Below are positions 1 to 7,419 of a stretch of 9,606 nucleotides of DNA, piece after piece. The DNA lies in contig NIVA01000063.1 of the NCBI GenBank assembly GCA_002254335.1, positions 1-9,606 on the forward strand, given 5' to 3'. The stretch is from Bacteroidetes bacterium 4572_114. GTDB taxonomy: Bacteria > Bacteroidota > Bacteroidia > Bacteroidales > 4484-276. How positions within the stretch are numbered: position 1 is the first letter of the stretch; each line of letters starts with the position of its first letter. The notes under the pieces are model-generated. The model saw nothing but the letters and a program-made list of their open reading frames with translations, did no database searches and was not told the DNA's origin. Both the position numbers and the translations under genes were made by a program.

Positions 1-130
1 TATTATATTAAAATGTCGGCCCCCGAAACAATCAGTTTCCCAACGTGCAATTAGGATAAAACCAAATCCCCTTTCTAAAAACATGACACACAACAAACTA
101 AATACAGTATTAATCAAAAAATTTATCATT

Positions 131-3127
131 ATGAAGAAAAATTACTTTATTAAAACGATTGGGGTTTTTGCAGTAACATTATTTATGCTAATGAGTACAA
201 ATGTTATTGCACAAAATAAGTACGCCCTGGATTTTGAAAGCACCGAATATGTATACTTGAACGACCAAGACGACCACCTTGATGTTACAACTGCATGGAC
301 TTTTGAATGTTGGATAAATGTGGATGCGGTTTCTGGTTATGATGATTTTATGTACCGCCCTTACATATTTAGTTTTCAGGTTAATGATCAAAATACTCCT
401 GCTGGTGATTTTGATATTGACTTTTATAATAGAAATAATAGCGCACAATTAAAAACTACAACAGAAAACTTAGTTATTAACACTTGGTATCATGTTGCTG
501 CCACTTTCGATGGTTCTACCGCAAAATTATATGTAAATGGAACCCTTGTTAATAGCGACAATACTGCTGCCAATTGGTTACTTATTACTAACAATAATGA
601 TTTGTTTATTGGAGCTAGAGTAAGCAACAACCAATTTGACGGTCAGATAGATGAAGTACGTTTATCAAACATAGCAAGAGCTACAACTGCAATGCAGTTA
701 TCAACACATGAGGAAGAATATATCAGTGATGCAAATACAGTTTTTTTAATGCACTATGATAACCTGGCAAATCCACCGGATTATGTTTCGGGCGTAAGTT
801 ATTCGGGAGCGTCTGGTGATTACAATATTTCATCTGCCGATTACCTTTATGGAGAAGTTGCAAGTGCTAAATTGCTCCGTCCCGAATACCGTTCAAAAGC
901 AACCGGTAACTGGAATGTAGCAGGAAGTTGGGAATATGACAACACAGGATATCCCAATTGGGTATCTGCTGCATTAACTCCAAGTTTTTACGATGACGCA
1001 ATTACCATACTCAATGGTCATACTATTACAGTTTCTGCAGATGTTGAAATTGATCAAACCACAATTGCTTCAGGGGGACAGGTAACTGTAAGTAATGGAA
1101 ATACTTTAACAATTAATGATGGTACAGGCACTGATCTTACAATTGATGGAACCCTCAAAAAAGAAGGCACAGGTGCTATCTCATATGATGTCACTGCTGC
1201 AATGGCATTTAATAGTGGAGGAAAATTTGAACTGGCCGGAACGAATAAATACATTCCTGTAGCAACCTGGGATGACAACTCCACTTGTGAAATTACCGGG
1301 GCTATTGGAGGTGATATGACAAGTACCTATCATACAAATCAAACATTTGGCCATTTTACATGGAACTGTACGGGACAAACAAGTAATGTTTTCTTTAGTG
1401 GGGCACTTACCAGTATCGATGGTGATTTTACTATAGTCAGTACAAATTCACATGAGTTACGGCTAACAGGAACTACCGGTGGTGATCCAACCGTTAGTGT
1501 AGGGGATGTTGATATTCAAAGTGGAACCCTGAATCTGACAAGTGGTGATAACAACTGTTATTTCGTATGTAATGGTAGCTATAGCCAATCAGCGGGCACT
1601 ACAATAAAGGCAGATGGCAGCGGTACCGGATACCTGCGCCCTGAAGATATTCAGGTAAACTCTTCCTATTCTCTAACACTTGCTTCAAATATGGATATTG
1701 GAACCGCTCCGTTTACAGTTTACGGGACATTTACAGTCCCTTCATCATATACATTTACAATACCGTCGGGAGGGCTTGCAACTTTATATGGGGATATGAC
1801 TGTTGATGGAACCCTTACCAATTCAGAAGGAAATGCTGGCCTGGTGATTAAATCAAATGTTAATGGCACCGGTTCCTTAATTGAAAACGATGGTGCAAGT
1901 GCCACAGTAGAACGCTACATTGTACAATACAGCGATGACGATCACGGCTGGCATTTGCTGGGTTCACCTGTAGGGACTTTTGCAATTGATGGTTCTGATT
2001 TTGACCCCGGTGACGATCCTAGTGGAAATGATTTATACAGATGGGAAGAATCCACCGCATATTGGATGAATTACAAGAATGGCGACCCAACCCAAATAGT
2101 TCCCGGCACAGGTTACCTCACCGCTTGGGAAACCACCGATACAAAAGATTTTACCGGCGCACTTAATAATTCTGATGTGGCCATCTCCGGGCTGACATAT
2201 ACTTCCGCTAATGATTATACAGGCGCACATTTGCTGGGAAACCCTTTTCCAAGTGCCATAAAATGGAATGATGGAAACTGGGCCTTAAATAATATTAGCG
2301 CAACCGCCAAGGTTTGGAATGAAACCAGTGCCAGTTATTCGGATATCGCCACCAACGGAATCATACCTTCAGCCAACGGCTTTATGGTGGAGGCCACTGC
2401 TGCGGCAGCTTCCTTAACCATCCCAAAAGCCGCACGGGTCCACAATGACCAGGCATGGTACAAAAATACCGATCACTACATCCTGCTTATCGCCCGCGAC
2501 CTTGAGAACAACACTGCACAAGAAACCAACATCAGGATTAACGAACAGGCAACAAATACTTACGACCCGTTATTTGATTCACACTTCTTCACAGGTTTTG
2601 CACCCTCTTTTTACTCGCAAATTGAAGGCCATGCACTCAGTACCAACACTTTTCCCGAATTAAGCGAAGAGCTTGAAATACCCCTCGGCTTTGTTAAGAA
2701 TGATGCCTCACAATTTACTATTGAACTGGACCTGGAAAAACTTATGCCCGAAACCGAGGTTTTTCTTACAGACCAAAAAACAGGTAGTGTGCAGGATATG
2801 GTGAGCAACCCGGTTTATCAATTCACCTCCTTCGAAGGCGATGAAGTCAGCCGTTTCATTTTAAAATTCACCGAAGCAAATTCCATCAGCAACACCGGTA
2901 ATAATGACAAATTCATTGTTTACACCGCAAATGGTATGGTTTACATCAATAGCCAACTCAACCTCGATGGAGAAATAAAACTTGTTGACCTCGCAGGAAG
3001 GACACTCTCAACAACTAAACTAATTGATGGTTCCGGCAGCCTGAACACAAACGGGAAACATGGTTTCTTCATCGTTAGTGTTGTTTCTGATTTGGGGGTT
3101 GTTAATAAAAAGGTATTCGTAAAGTAA
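131..3127 (+). CDS. Secreted LamG-domain protein with T9SS type A C-terminal sorting domain
   Basis: Predicted cell-surface or secreted protein of 998 residues. I start at 131 rather than the in-frame ATG at 83 because MKKNYF begins a clean signal peptide (basic start, hydrophobic core to about residue 20, cleavage after NVIA at 27); the longer form would bury it behind 16 residues. Residues about 30-200 form a LamG/concanavalin-like domain (WTFECWINV, WYHVAATFDG, KLYVNG, GQIDEVRLSN), a fold that often binds glycans. Residues about 257-590 are a beta-rich, Gly/Thr/Ser-rich stretch (NGHTITV, GTDLTIDGTL) resembling a beta-helix. About 591-770 is a module frequent in Bacteroidota surface proteins (HGWHLLGSPV, VPGTGYLTAWE, LLGNPFPSAI). 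About 781-910 is another beta-rich region. The last 70 or so residues match a Por secretion tail (GEIKLVDLAGR, NGKHGFFIVSV, ending KKVFVK), implying outer-membrane export by T9SS. No catalytic motif is seen. The ligand is unknown. Confidence 0.9.
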   Translation: MKKNYFIKTIGVFAVTLFMLMSTNVIAQNKYALDFESTEYVYLNDQDDHLDVTTAWTFECWINVDAVSGYDDFMYRPYIFSFQVNDQNTPAGDFDIDFYNRNNSAQLKTTTENLVINTWYHVAATFDGSTAKLYVNGTLVNSDNTAANWLLITNNNDLFIGARVSNNQFDGQIDEVRLSNIARATTAMQLSTHEEEYISDANTVFLMHYDNLANPPDYVSGVSYSGASGDYNISSADYLYGEVASAKLLRPEYRSKATGNWNVAGSWEYDNTGYPNWVSAALTPSFYDDAITILNGHTITVSADVEIDQTTIASGGQVTVSNGNTLTINDGTGTDLTIDGTLKKEGTGAISYDVTAAMAFNSGGKFELAGTNKYIPVATWDDNSTCEITGAIGGDMTSTYHTNQTFGHFTWNCTGQTSNVFFSGALTSIDGDFTIVSTNSHELRLTGTTGGDPTVSVGDVDIQSGTLNLTSGDNNCYFVCNGSYSQSAGTTIKADGSGTGYLRPEDIQVNSSYSLTLASNMDIGTAPFTVYGTFTVPSSYTFTIPSGGLATLYGDMTVDGTLTNSEGNAGLVIKSNVNGTGSLIENDGASATVERYIVQYSDDDHGWHLLGSPVGTFAIDGSDFDPGDDPSGNDLYRWEESTAYWMNYKNGDPTQIVPGTGYLTAWETTDTKDFTGALNNSDVAISGLTYTSANDYTGAHLLGNPFPSAIKWNDGNWALNNISATAKVWNETSASYSDIATNGIIPSANGFMVEATAAAASLTIPKAARVHNDQAWYKNTDHYILLIARDLENNTAQETNIRINEQATNTYDPLFDSHFFTGFAPSFYSQIEGHALSTNTFPELSEELEIPLGFVKNDASQFTIELDLEKLMPETEVFLTDQKTGSVQDMVSNPVYQFTSFEGDEVSRFILKFTEANSISNTGNNDKFIVYTANGMVYINSQLNLDGEIKLVDLAGRTLSTTKLIDGSGSLNTNGKHGFFIVSVVSDLGVVNKKVFVK

Positions 3128-3140
3128 ACTCGCTATCAAG

Positions 3141-3200
3141 TGCTTGCTACCAAAGACCCCCTCTATCTCTCCCTTGAGGGAAAGGGTCGGGGATGGGGTC
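3141..3200. repeat. GACCCC/GGGGTC hairpin repeat, copy R1
   Basis: Lies 14 nt after the stop of the LamG gene and 56 nt before the next start. Outer arms GACCCC (3155-3160) and GGGGTC (3195-3200) enclose an inner hairpin TCCCT/AGGGA around 3170-3181. The left flank beginning TGCTTGCTACC is also found, inverted and with small changes, at the right edge of the copy at 6766-6854, so the element extends to about 3141. It belongs to a class of short palindromic repeats common between genes in Bacteroidota. It could act as a transcript-end or RNA-stabilising hairpin; it has no T-tract, so I do not call it a terminator. Confidence 0.75.
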
Positions 3201-3256
3201 GTAAACTGTAAATGAAACAACTATCTAAATATTCAAAAAACAATAATTCTACACCA

Positions 3257-6200
3257 ATGAAAAAAAATTATCTCTTTTTAGTTTTGGCATTTCTGCTTGC
3301 AACTTCAACAATCCAGGCACAACTGAACATATTGCTTGTAAACGATAACGGCTATGCCCCAACAAGGGTTGAAGTGCTTAAAACATCGCTTGATAACCTT
3401 GGTTATACCTACACCTTTTACGATTGTCCTGTGGAGTTGTCGTCTCCATCTTTGGAACTAATGGAGGCACATAGCCTCGTAATATGGTACACAGGAAATG
3501 ATGCATCAGGATTGTTTTTTTGGAACGGAAACGAAACGGTCAACCAGGACATCAAAGATTATATTGATGGCGGGGGGATGTTTTGGGTGCAGGGCCTCGA
3601 TTTTATCTATGACGTTTACGGTGGGGCACCTGATACTTTTGTGCCAGGCGATTTTTTGTACGATTACCTCGGTATAGAAGAATATGCCGCTCAATCACAT
3701 GTGGATGATGGTGTGTTTTCTGATGGTGTGCCCCAATTGGATGTTGTTCCCGGAAACGGGATTTTTACCCTAAACCCTATCGAATGGACTTACTCGACCA
3801 TGTGGTATGTGGATGCCCTTTTCCCTGCCACAGGTGCTGATTCGGTTTACAGGATGGGGCCAACCGGCTATGACTTCGATGAATATTTTGCTGCAATCTA
3901 TAATGAAAAAGGAGATGGTAAAGTTTTGACATTCACATTTGAAACTGCAAAATTAGATTCACAAACCAATACCGACACCCTGTTTAGCCAGGGTTTGCAG
4001 TATTTCGGGCAATTTGCATCTAATATTGTTTATGTAAACGACATCACTGTTACCGGTGAAGGCGGGGCAACTACCATCAATGTCAACCAGGGCACTTTGC
4101 AAATGGATGTTGCAATTCAACCACCCTTTGCCACCAATGGGGATGTTATATGGTCGGTTGTTGATGTTACCACCACTGCATCAATCGATCAGGACGGTTT
4201 GTTGCAAGCCACAGGGACCACTTTTGGAAATGGCACTGTTTGGGTGAAAGCCGATGCCGTGGACGGATCCGGTGTTTCCGATTCTTTGATGATCACCATT
4301 TCTAACCAGGGCTCCGATTTCGAAATCCTGCTTGTTAACGATAATGCCAATGGGTTGGACCGCTACAAAGAATTGGACACAACACTTTCTAACCTTAATT
4401 ATTCTCACGATATTTACCATACAATGCAAACAGGTACATATCCCGATCTGATAACTTTGTCATACTACGATGTGGTGATCTGGTACACCGGTAACGATGG
4501 GTTTGAATTAAAACTTTGGGATTTAAGTAACCCCGATGATTATAAATTTAATGCACCATTGATCTCCTATTTAGATGTGGGAGGTGTTGTCTGGCTCCAG
4601 GGCCTTGATTTTTTCTATGATATTTTTGGCGCAGCGCCCGACACTTTACAAGCCGGCCAGTTTATTTACGATTATATGGGTGTTAAAAGATATGCCGCAC
4701 AATCCTGGCTTGATGATGGATATACAGGTGTGGAACAATTAGACATTGAAGCAGGCAACCCCGATCCCCTATGTGCTTTTACCCCAATTGAATGGACATA
4801 TTCGATGATGCATTATGTGGATGGCCTTGAAATAGCCCCCACTGCAACAGGTATCTATCGCATGGGCCCTCCGGGTTACATCCTGGATACTTACCTTGCC
4901 GGGGTTTACAATGAAAAAGATTATTCTAAATTATTGACTTTTACTTTCGAAACCGCAAGGATCGATACCGAAGCACATACCGATACCCTGTTTTCGCAGG
5001 TACTTACCTATTTTAAGGATGCGACCAGCGGAGGGGTACCGGTAACAAATATTACCGTTACCGGCGAAGGTGGGGCAACCACCATTGATGTAAATAACGC
5101 TACTTTGCAGATGAATGCCGCAATTGAACCCGTTTTTGCTACCAACCAGGTTGTTTACTGGAGTGTTGTTAATGCCACAGGAACAGCCACCATCGACCAG
5201 AATGGCCTGTTACAGGCATCCGGGTTTAGCTGTGGGAACGGAACCGTTTGGGCCAAAGCTACAGCAACGGATGGTTCAGGGGTTTCAGATTCCCTCGAGG
5301 TGACCATTTCAAACCAGGGCACTGATTTTGAGGTGCTCCTTGTGAACGATAATAACCGTACAGACCGTTACCTCGAAATTGACACAACATTGTCAAACCT
5401 CGGCTATAACTACTTCATCTACAATACTGCAGTTACAGATGATTACCCTGATTTTAACTTTATGGAATGTTTTGATGTCGTAATCTGGTACACCGGAAAC
5501 GATTATACATATCTTAAACTCTGGGATTTGAATAGCCCTGACGATTATAAATTCAACGACCAGCTTATTCAATATCTCGACAACGAAGGGATTGTGTGGC
5601 TGCAGGGCTTGGATTTTATGTACGATGTTTTTGGCGGTGCGCCCGATACATTTGAACCGGGCCAGTTTGTTTACGATTATATGGGCATAAAAACCTACGC
5701 GGCACAATCTTATGTAAATGATGGGGGCCTGGGGCTTCCGCAGTTGGATGCAGTTCCCCAAAACCCCCTCTGTACGTTAACGCCGGTTGAATGGGTTTAT
5801 ACAGCTTTGAATTATGCCGATGGCTTTGAAGTTGCACCCTCGGCTGATAGCATTTACAGGATGGGCCCGGCAGGCTATCCCCTCGACACTCTTTATTCAG
5901 GGGTTTACAACCAAAACGGGCTTTCACGGATATTTACCCTCGCTGTTGAAACAGCACGGATTGATACAGAACAAAATACTGATACCTTGTTTAGCCAGGT
6001 ATTAGAATCATTTAAAAATATTAGCCCTCTAACTTCTTATACTGTCAATCTTACGGTTTACTTAGAAGGCCCTTATGACGGGGCAGAGATGGCCACAAAT
6101 TTGAATGATAACAACTTGTTGCCTTTGGCCCAACCATTTAACGCCGGGCCCTGGGATTATTTAGGTACAGAATCCGTTGATTCCATTCCAAATACTGATG

Positions 6201-6709
6201 TGGTTGACTGGGTTTTGGTCGAACTGCGCGATGCACCTGATGCCGCTTCGGCAAATTCAGGGACACGGCTAATACAACAAGCGGCATTTTTACTTAAAGA
6301 TGGTTCAATAGTTGACCTCGATGGAACATCTGCATTATCGTTTACTACTAAGATAGACGATAAACTGTTTGCTGTTGTCCGGCACAAAAACCACCTGGGG
6401 ATAATGTCGGCCGGCCCTTTATCAGGATTTAACAACAATTACAACTACAACTTTACTACAGCCATTGATAAGGCTTTTGGTACTAATGCCCAGGCAAGTC
6501 TTAACGGAGGGGCTTTTGGGATGTATGGCGGTGATGCAAATGCCGATGGCGAAATTAATGCCGGCGACCGTACCCTGATTTGGAACAATGAAGCGGGTAC
6601 AAACGGTTATCTTCAGGGCGATGCCAATATGGACACACAGGCCGACAATAAAGATAAAAACGATATCTGGTTTAAAAACAATGGCGAAAATTGCCAGGTA
6701 CCGGATTAA
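3257..6709 (+). CDS. Secreted multidomain protein: three Rossmann-like repeats, two Big2-like domains, dockerin-like C-terminus
   Basis: Function not recognised; 1150 residues from the chosen start. The in-frame ATG at 3212 would add 15 polar residues before an obvious signal peptide (MKKNYLFLVLAFLLATS, cleavage after IQA at 21), so 3257 is preferred. Three homologous units begin near residues 23, 354 and 690. Each has an alpha/beta pattern: strand LLVNDN, helix, LGYxY strand, VIWYTGND (W77, W409, W744), then WxQGLDFxYD (W110, W446, W781), DYxG, YAAQS, TPxEW and FETAxxDxxxxTDTLFSQ. The layout recalls class I glutamine-amidotransferase/ThuA-like folds, but the GLD turn holds no cysteine, so no activity is assigned. 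Big2-like Ig domains (VTGEGGATTI, WSVV, NGxVWxKA, GSGVSDSL) follow units 1 and 2 at about 258-352 and 594-687. From about 925 comes a module seen in other Bacteroidota exported proteins (YLEGPYDGAEM, DVVDWVLVELRD, AFLLKDGSIVDLDG), then two calcium-loop-like motifs from D1093 (DANADGEINAGD) and D1122, ending QVPD. No T9SS tail is seen. It is paralogous to the gene at 7771. Confidence 0.88.
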   Translation: MKKNYLFLVLAFLLATSTIQAQLNILLVNDNGYAPTRVEVLKTSLDNLGYTYTFYDCPVELSSPSLELMEAHSLVIWYTGNDASGLFFWNGNETVNQDIKDYIDGGGMFWVQGLDFIYDVYGGAPDTFVPGDFLYDYLGIEEYAAQSHVDDGVFSDGVPQLDVVPGNGIFTLNPIEWTYSTMWYVDALFPATGADSVYRMGPTGYDFDEYFAAIYNEKGDGKVLTFTFETAKLDSQTNTDTLFSQGLQYFGQFASNIVYVNDITVTGEGGATTINVNQGTLQMDVAIQPPFATNGDVIWSVVDVTTTASIDQDGLLQATGTTFGNGTVWVKADAVDGSGVSDSLMITISNQGSDFEILLVNDNANGLDRYKELDTTLSNLNYSHDIYHTMQTGTYPDLITLSYYDVVIWYTGNDGFELKLWDLSNPDDYKFNAPLISYLDVGGVVWLQGLDFFYDIFGAAPDTLQAGQFIYDYMGVKRYAAQSWLDDGYTGVEQLDIEAGNPDPLCAFTPIEWTYSMMHYVDGLEIAPTATGIYRMGPPGYILDTYLAGVYNEKDYSKLLTFTFETARIDTEAHTDTLFSQVLTYFKDATSGGVPVTNITVTGEGGATTIDVNNATLQMNAAIEPVFATNQVVYWSVVNATGTATIDQNGLLQASGFSCGNGTVWAKATATDGSGVSDSLEVTISNQGTDFEVLLVNDNNRTDRYLEIDTTLSNLGYNYFIYNTAVTDDYPDFNFMECFDVVIWYTGNDYTYLKLWDLNSPDDYKFNDQLIQYLDNEGIVWLQGLDFMYDVFGGAPDTFEPGQFVYDYMGIKTYAAQSYVNDGGLGLPQLDAVPQNPLCTLTPVEWVYTALNYADGFEVAPSADSIYRMGPAGYPLDTLYSGVYNQNGLSRIFTLAVETARIDTEQNTDTLFSQVLESFKNISPLTSYTVNLTVYLEGPYDGAEMATNLNDNNLLPLAQPFNAGPWDYLGTESVDSIPNTDVVDWVLVELRDAPDAASANSGTRLIQQAAFLLKDGSIVDLDGTSALSFTTKIDDKLFAVVRHKNHLGIMSAGPLSGFNNNYNYNFTTAIDKAFGTNAQASLNGGAFGMYGGDANADGEINAGDRTLIWNNEAGTNGYLQGDANMDTQADNKDKNDIWFKNNGENCQVPD
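3323..4315 (+). repeat. Coding repeat unit 1 (core domain plus Big2) of the 3257 gene
   Basis: Encodes residues 23-353. This is the most divergent of the units. It lacks the LWD...DDYKFN segment seen after WYTGND in the others and instead has FFWNGNETVNQD, and its TPxEW motif reads NPIEW without the cysteine that precedes it elsewhere. The Big2-like part starts near 4028. Confidence 0.8.
4316..5323 (+). repeat. Coding repeat unit 2 (core domain plus Big2) of the 3257 gene
   Basis: Encodes residues 354-689, a period of exactly 336 codons to the next unit. It carries all signature motifs: LLVNDNANG, WYTGNDG, LWDLSNPDDYKFN, WLQGLDFFYD, LCAFTPIEW, FETARIDTE. It is the unit most like the first unit of the downstream paralogue, sharing AACGATAATGCCAATGGG at the DNA level. 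The Big2-like part starts near 5036. Confidence 0.85.
5324..6022 (+). repeat. Coding repeat unit 3 (core domain only) of the 3257 gene
   Basis: Encodes about residues 690-922: LLVNDNNRTDRY, WYTGNDYTY, LWDLNSPDDYKFN, WLQGLDFMYD, LCTLTPVEW and VETARIDTE. Unlike units 1 and 2 it is not followed by a Big2 domain; the protein passes straight into the terminal module with the dockerin-like loops. This shows that Big2 serves as a linker between core domains. Confidence 0.82.
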
Positions 6710-6765
6710 TAATGTATTAAGAAAAATGTAATTATTTAGGAGGTGGTTTAATTGTAAAATCGTTT

Positions 6766-6854
6766 AGACCCCTTCCACTTAAAGGGAAGAGAGTGCCACC
6801 GCACTGGCCGGTGCGGAGGAATAGGGGGAGTTAGAGGGGGTCTGGCAACAAGCA
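6766..6854. repeat. GACCCC/GGGGTC hairpin repeat, copy R2, 57 nt after the 3257 gene
   Basis: Outer arms AGACCCC (6766-6772) and GGGGTCT (6837-6843). A GC-rich inner hairpin CCGCAC (6799-6804)/GTGCGG (6811-6816) with the 6-nt loop TGGCCG forms the centre. The right flank to 6854 is, in reverse complement, close to the left edge of the copy at 3141, so the two copies bracket the 3257 gene in inverted orientation. There is no transposase and no clear target duplication. Confidence 0.75.
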
Positions 6855-6892
6855 TTTTAATTGGAACTGATAATAGTAGCTAAATTAATTTG

Positions 6893-6910
6893 ATCCCGCA
6901 CGTGCGGGAT
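6893..6910. repeat. Perfect 18-bp GC-rich palindrome
   Basis: ATCCCGCACGTGCGGGAT is identical to its own reverse complement and has no spacer. A related but imperfect form (TCCCGC-ATGG-GCGGGA) lies at 7543-7558, which suggests a dispersed repeat family rather than a single operator. The setting among other repeats favours a mobile or REP-like origin. Confidence 0.8.
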
Positions 6911-6935
6911 GGTGATGTGTAAATTTGAAAAAACT

Positions 6936-6996
6936 GACGCAGGTTTACACGGATACAACGGATTAAAAATCCGTTAGACCAGCGAAAATCCGCGTC
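6936..6996. repeat. 61-nt imperfect palindrome with AAA loop
   Basis: Two arms of exactly 29 nt (6936-6964 and 6968-6996) flank the loop AAA. By eye 21 of 29 positions pair, including a perfect 7-bp apical stem ACGGATT/AATCCGT and a perfect 5-bp base GACGC/GCGTC. Its wording ('GACGCAGG', 'ACACGGAT', 'AACGGATT') resembles the 'CGCAGAT...CGGATT' repeats scattered between genes in Bacteroidota and relatives; that family assignment is from memory and not certain. Confidence 0.7.
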
Positions 6997-7119
6997 TGAA
7001 AATATCGTTAGCATATTCGCATTAGTTGCTTTTTAAGAGCCTAAATAATTATAGAAAAATCAAATTGAAGTTCTTCATAGTTATAGTTTTTTTTTATATT
7101 TAGTTTTTTTGTGTTTTTC

Positions 7120-7155
7120 AAAAAGCCTGTCCTTAGTCAGGCAGGCTTTTTTTTT
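7120..7155 (+). terminator. Rho-independent terminator, possibly bidirectional
   Basis: Stem AAAAAGCCTG (7120-7129) pairs with CAGGCTTTTT (7142-7151); an inner CCT/AGG (7131-7133 with 7139-7141) closes a small loop after a bulged T. Nine T residues (7147-7155) follow. The A-tract on the other side would allow termination on the - strand too. It sits 410 nt beyond the stop of the 3257 gene, so it would end either a long 3' UTR or a separate short transcript. Confidence 0.75.
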
Positions 7156-7187
7156 ACTGAAATTTAAAACTATTGAAATAATCTTTT

Positions 7188-7300
7188 GACCCCGTTCTTT
7201 CCTCGGAGGGGAAGGGAGTCCGGGAGTCCCCAAACACAAAGCCACTGCAGCAGCCAGTGCGGTGGCATCCTCCCCCTCGAAGGGGAGTTAGAGGGGGTCT
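7188..7300. repeat. GACCCC/GGGGTC hairpin repeat, copy R3
   Basis: Outer arms GACCCC (7188-7193) and GGGGTC (7294-7299). The interior holds GCCAC (7241-7245)/GTGGC (7262-7266) and the 15-mer GCCAGTGCGGTGGCA (7253-7267), the exact reverse complement of 6794-6808 in copy R2. The right edge GGGGAGTTAGAGGGGGTCT resembles that of R2 in the same orientation, so the core appears inverted relative to its edge. Confidence 0.75.
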
Positions 7301-7358
7301 TGAGTTGTAGTAGTTCGGGGGTCTTGTTGCAGTAGTTAGAGGGGGCCTTAAGTAGCAG
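7286..7358 (+). repeat. Three degenerate tandem copies of the GACCCC-repeat right end
   Basis: Units start at 7286, 7312 and 7334 and run 26, 22 and about 25 nt. Each opens AGTT, carries a five-G run followed by TCTT or CCTT, and ends near GTAG or GCAG. The first unit overlaps the right edge of copy R3. This looks like local amplification of a repeat end, with no coding potential. Confidence 0.65.
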
Positions 7359-7419
7359 AAACCAAAGAATTAATTGATAAAATAAATAAATTTAACTAAT
7401 CAGTGTGTAAAGATTTGAT

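Noticed and set aside
3155..3200. Intrinsic terminator between the first two genes
   Set aside because: The hairpin is strong but has no T-tract on either strand, and the same element recurs elsewhere as a dispersed repeat.
5393..5927. Two overlapping - strand open frames of about 100-120 codons inside the 3257 gene
   Set aside because: They lie opposite a strongly conserved repeat unit and similar shadows occur opposite the other units. They show no domain or start signal.
6520..6709. Cellulosomal dockerin
   Set aside because: The calcium-like loops are real, but no cohesin, scaffoldin or glycoside hydrolase is in the window and the module ends as in many non-cellulosomal Bacteroidota proteins. 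I describe it only as dockerin-like.
6739..6747. Strong Shine-Dalgarno-like AGGAGGTGG after the 3257 gene
   Set aside because: No start codon at a suitable distance opens a frame; the nearest TTG is followed at once by TAA, and Bacteroidota rarely rely on such sites.
7066..7099. Second terminator, TGAAG-TT-CTTCA followed by a T-run
   Set aside because: The stem is only five pairs with a 2-nt loop, and eight bases (TAGTTATAG region) separate it from the T-run, so it is unlikely to terminate.
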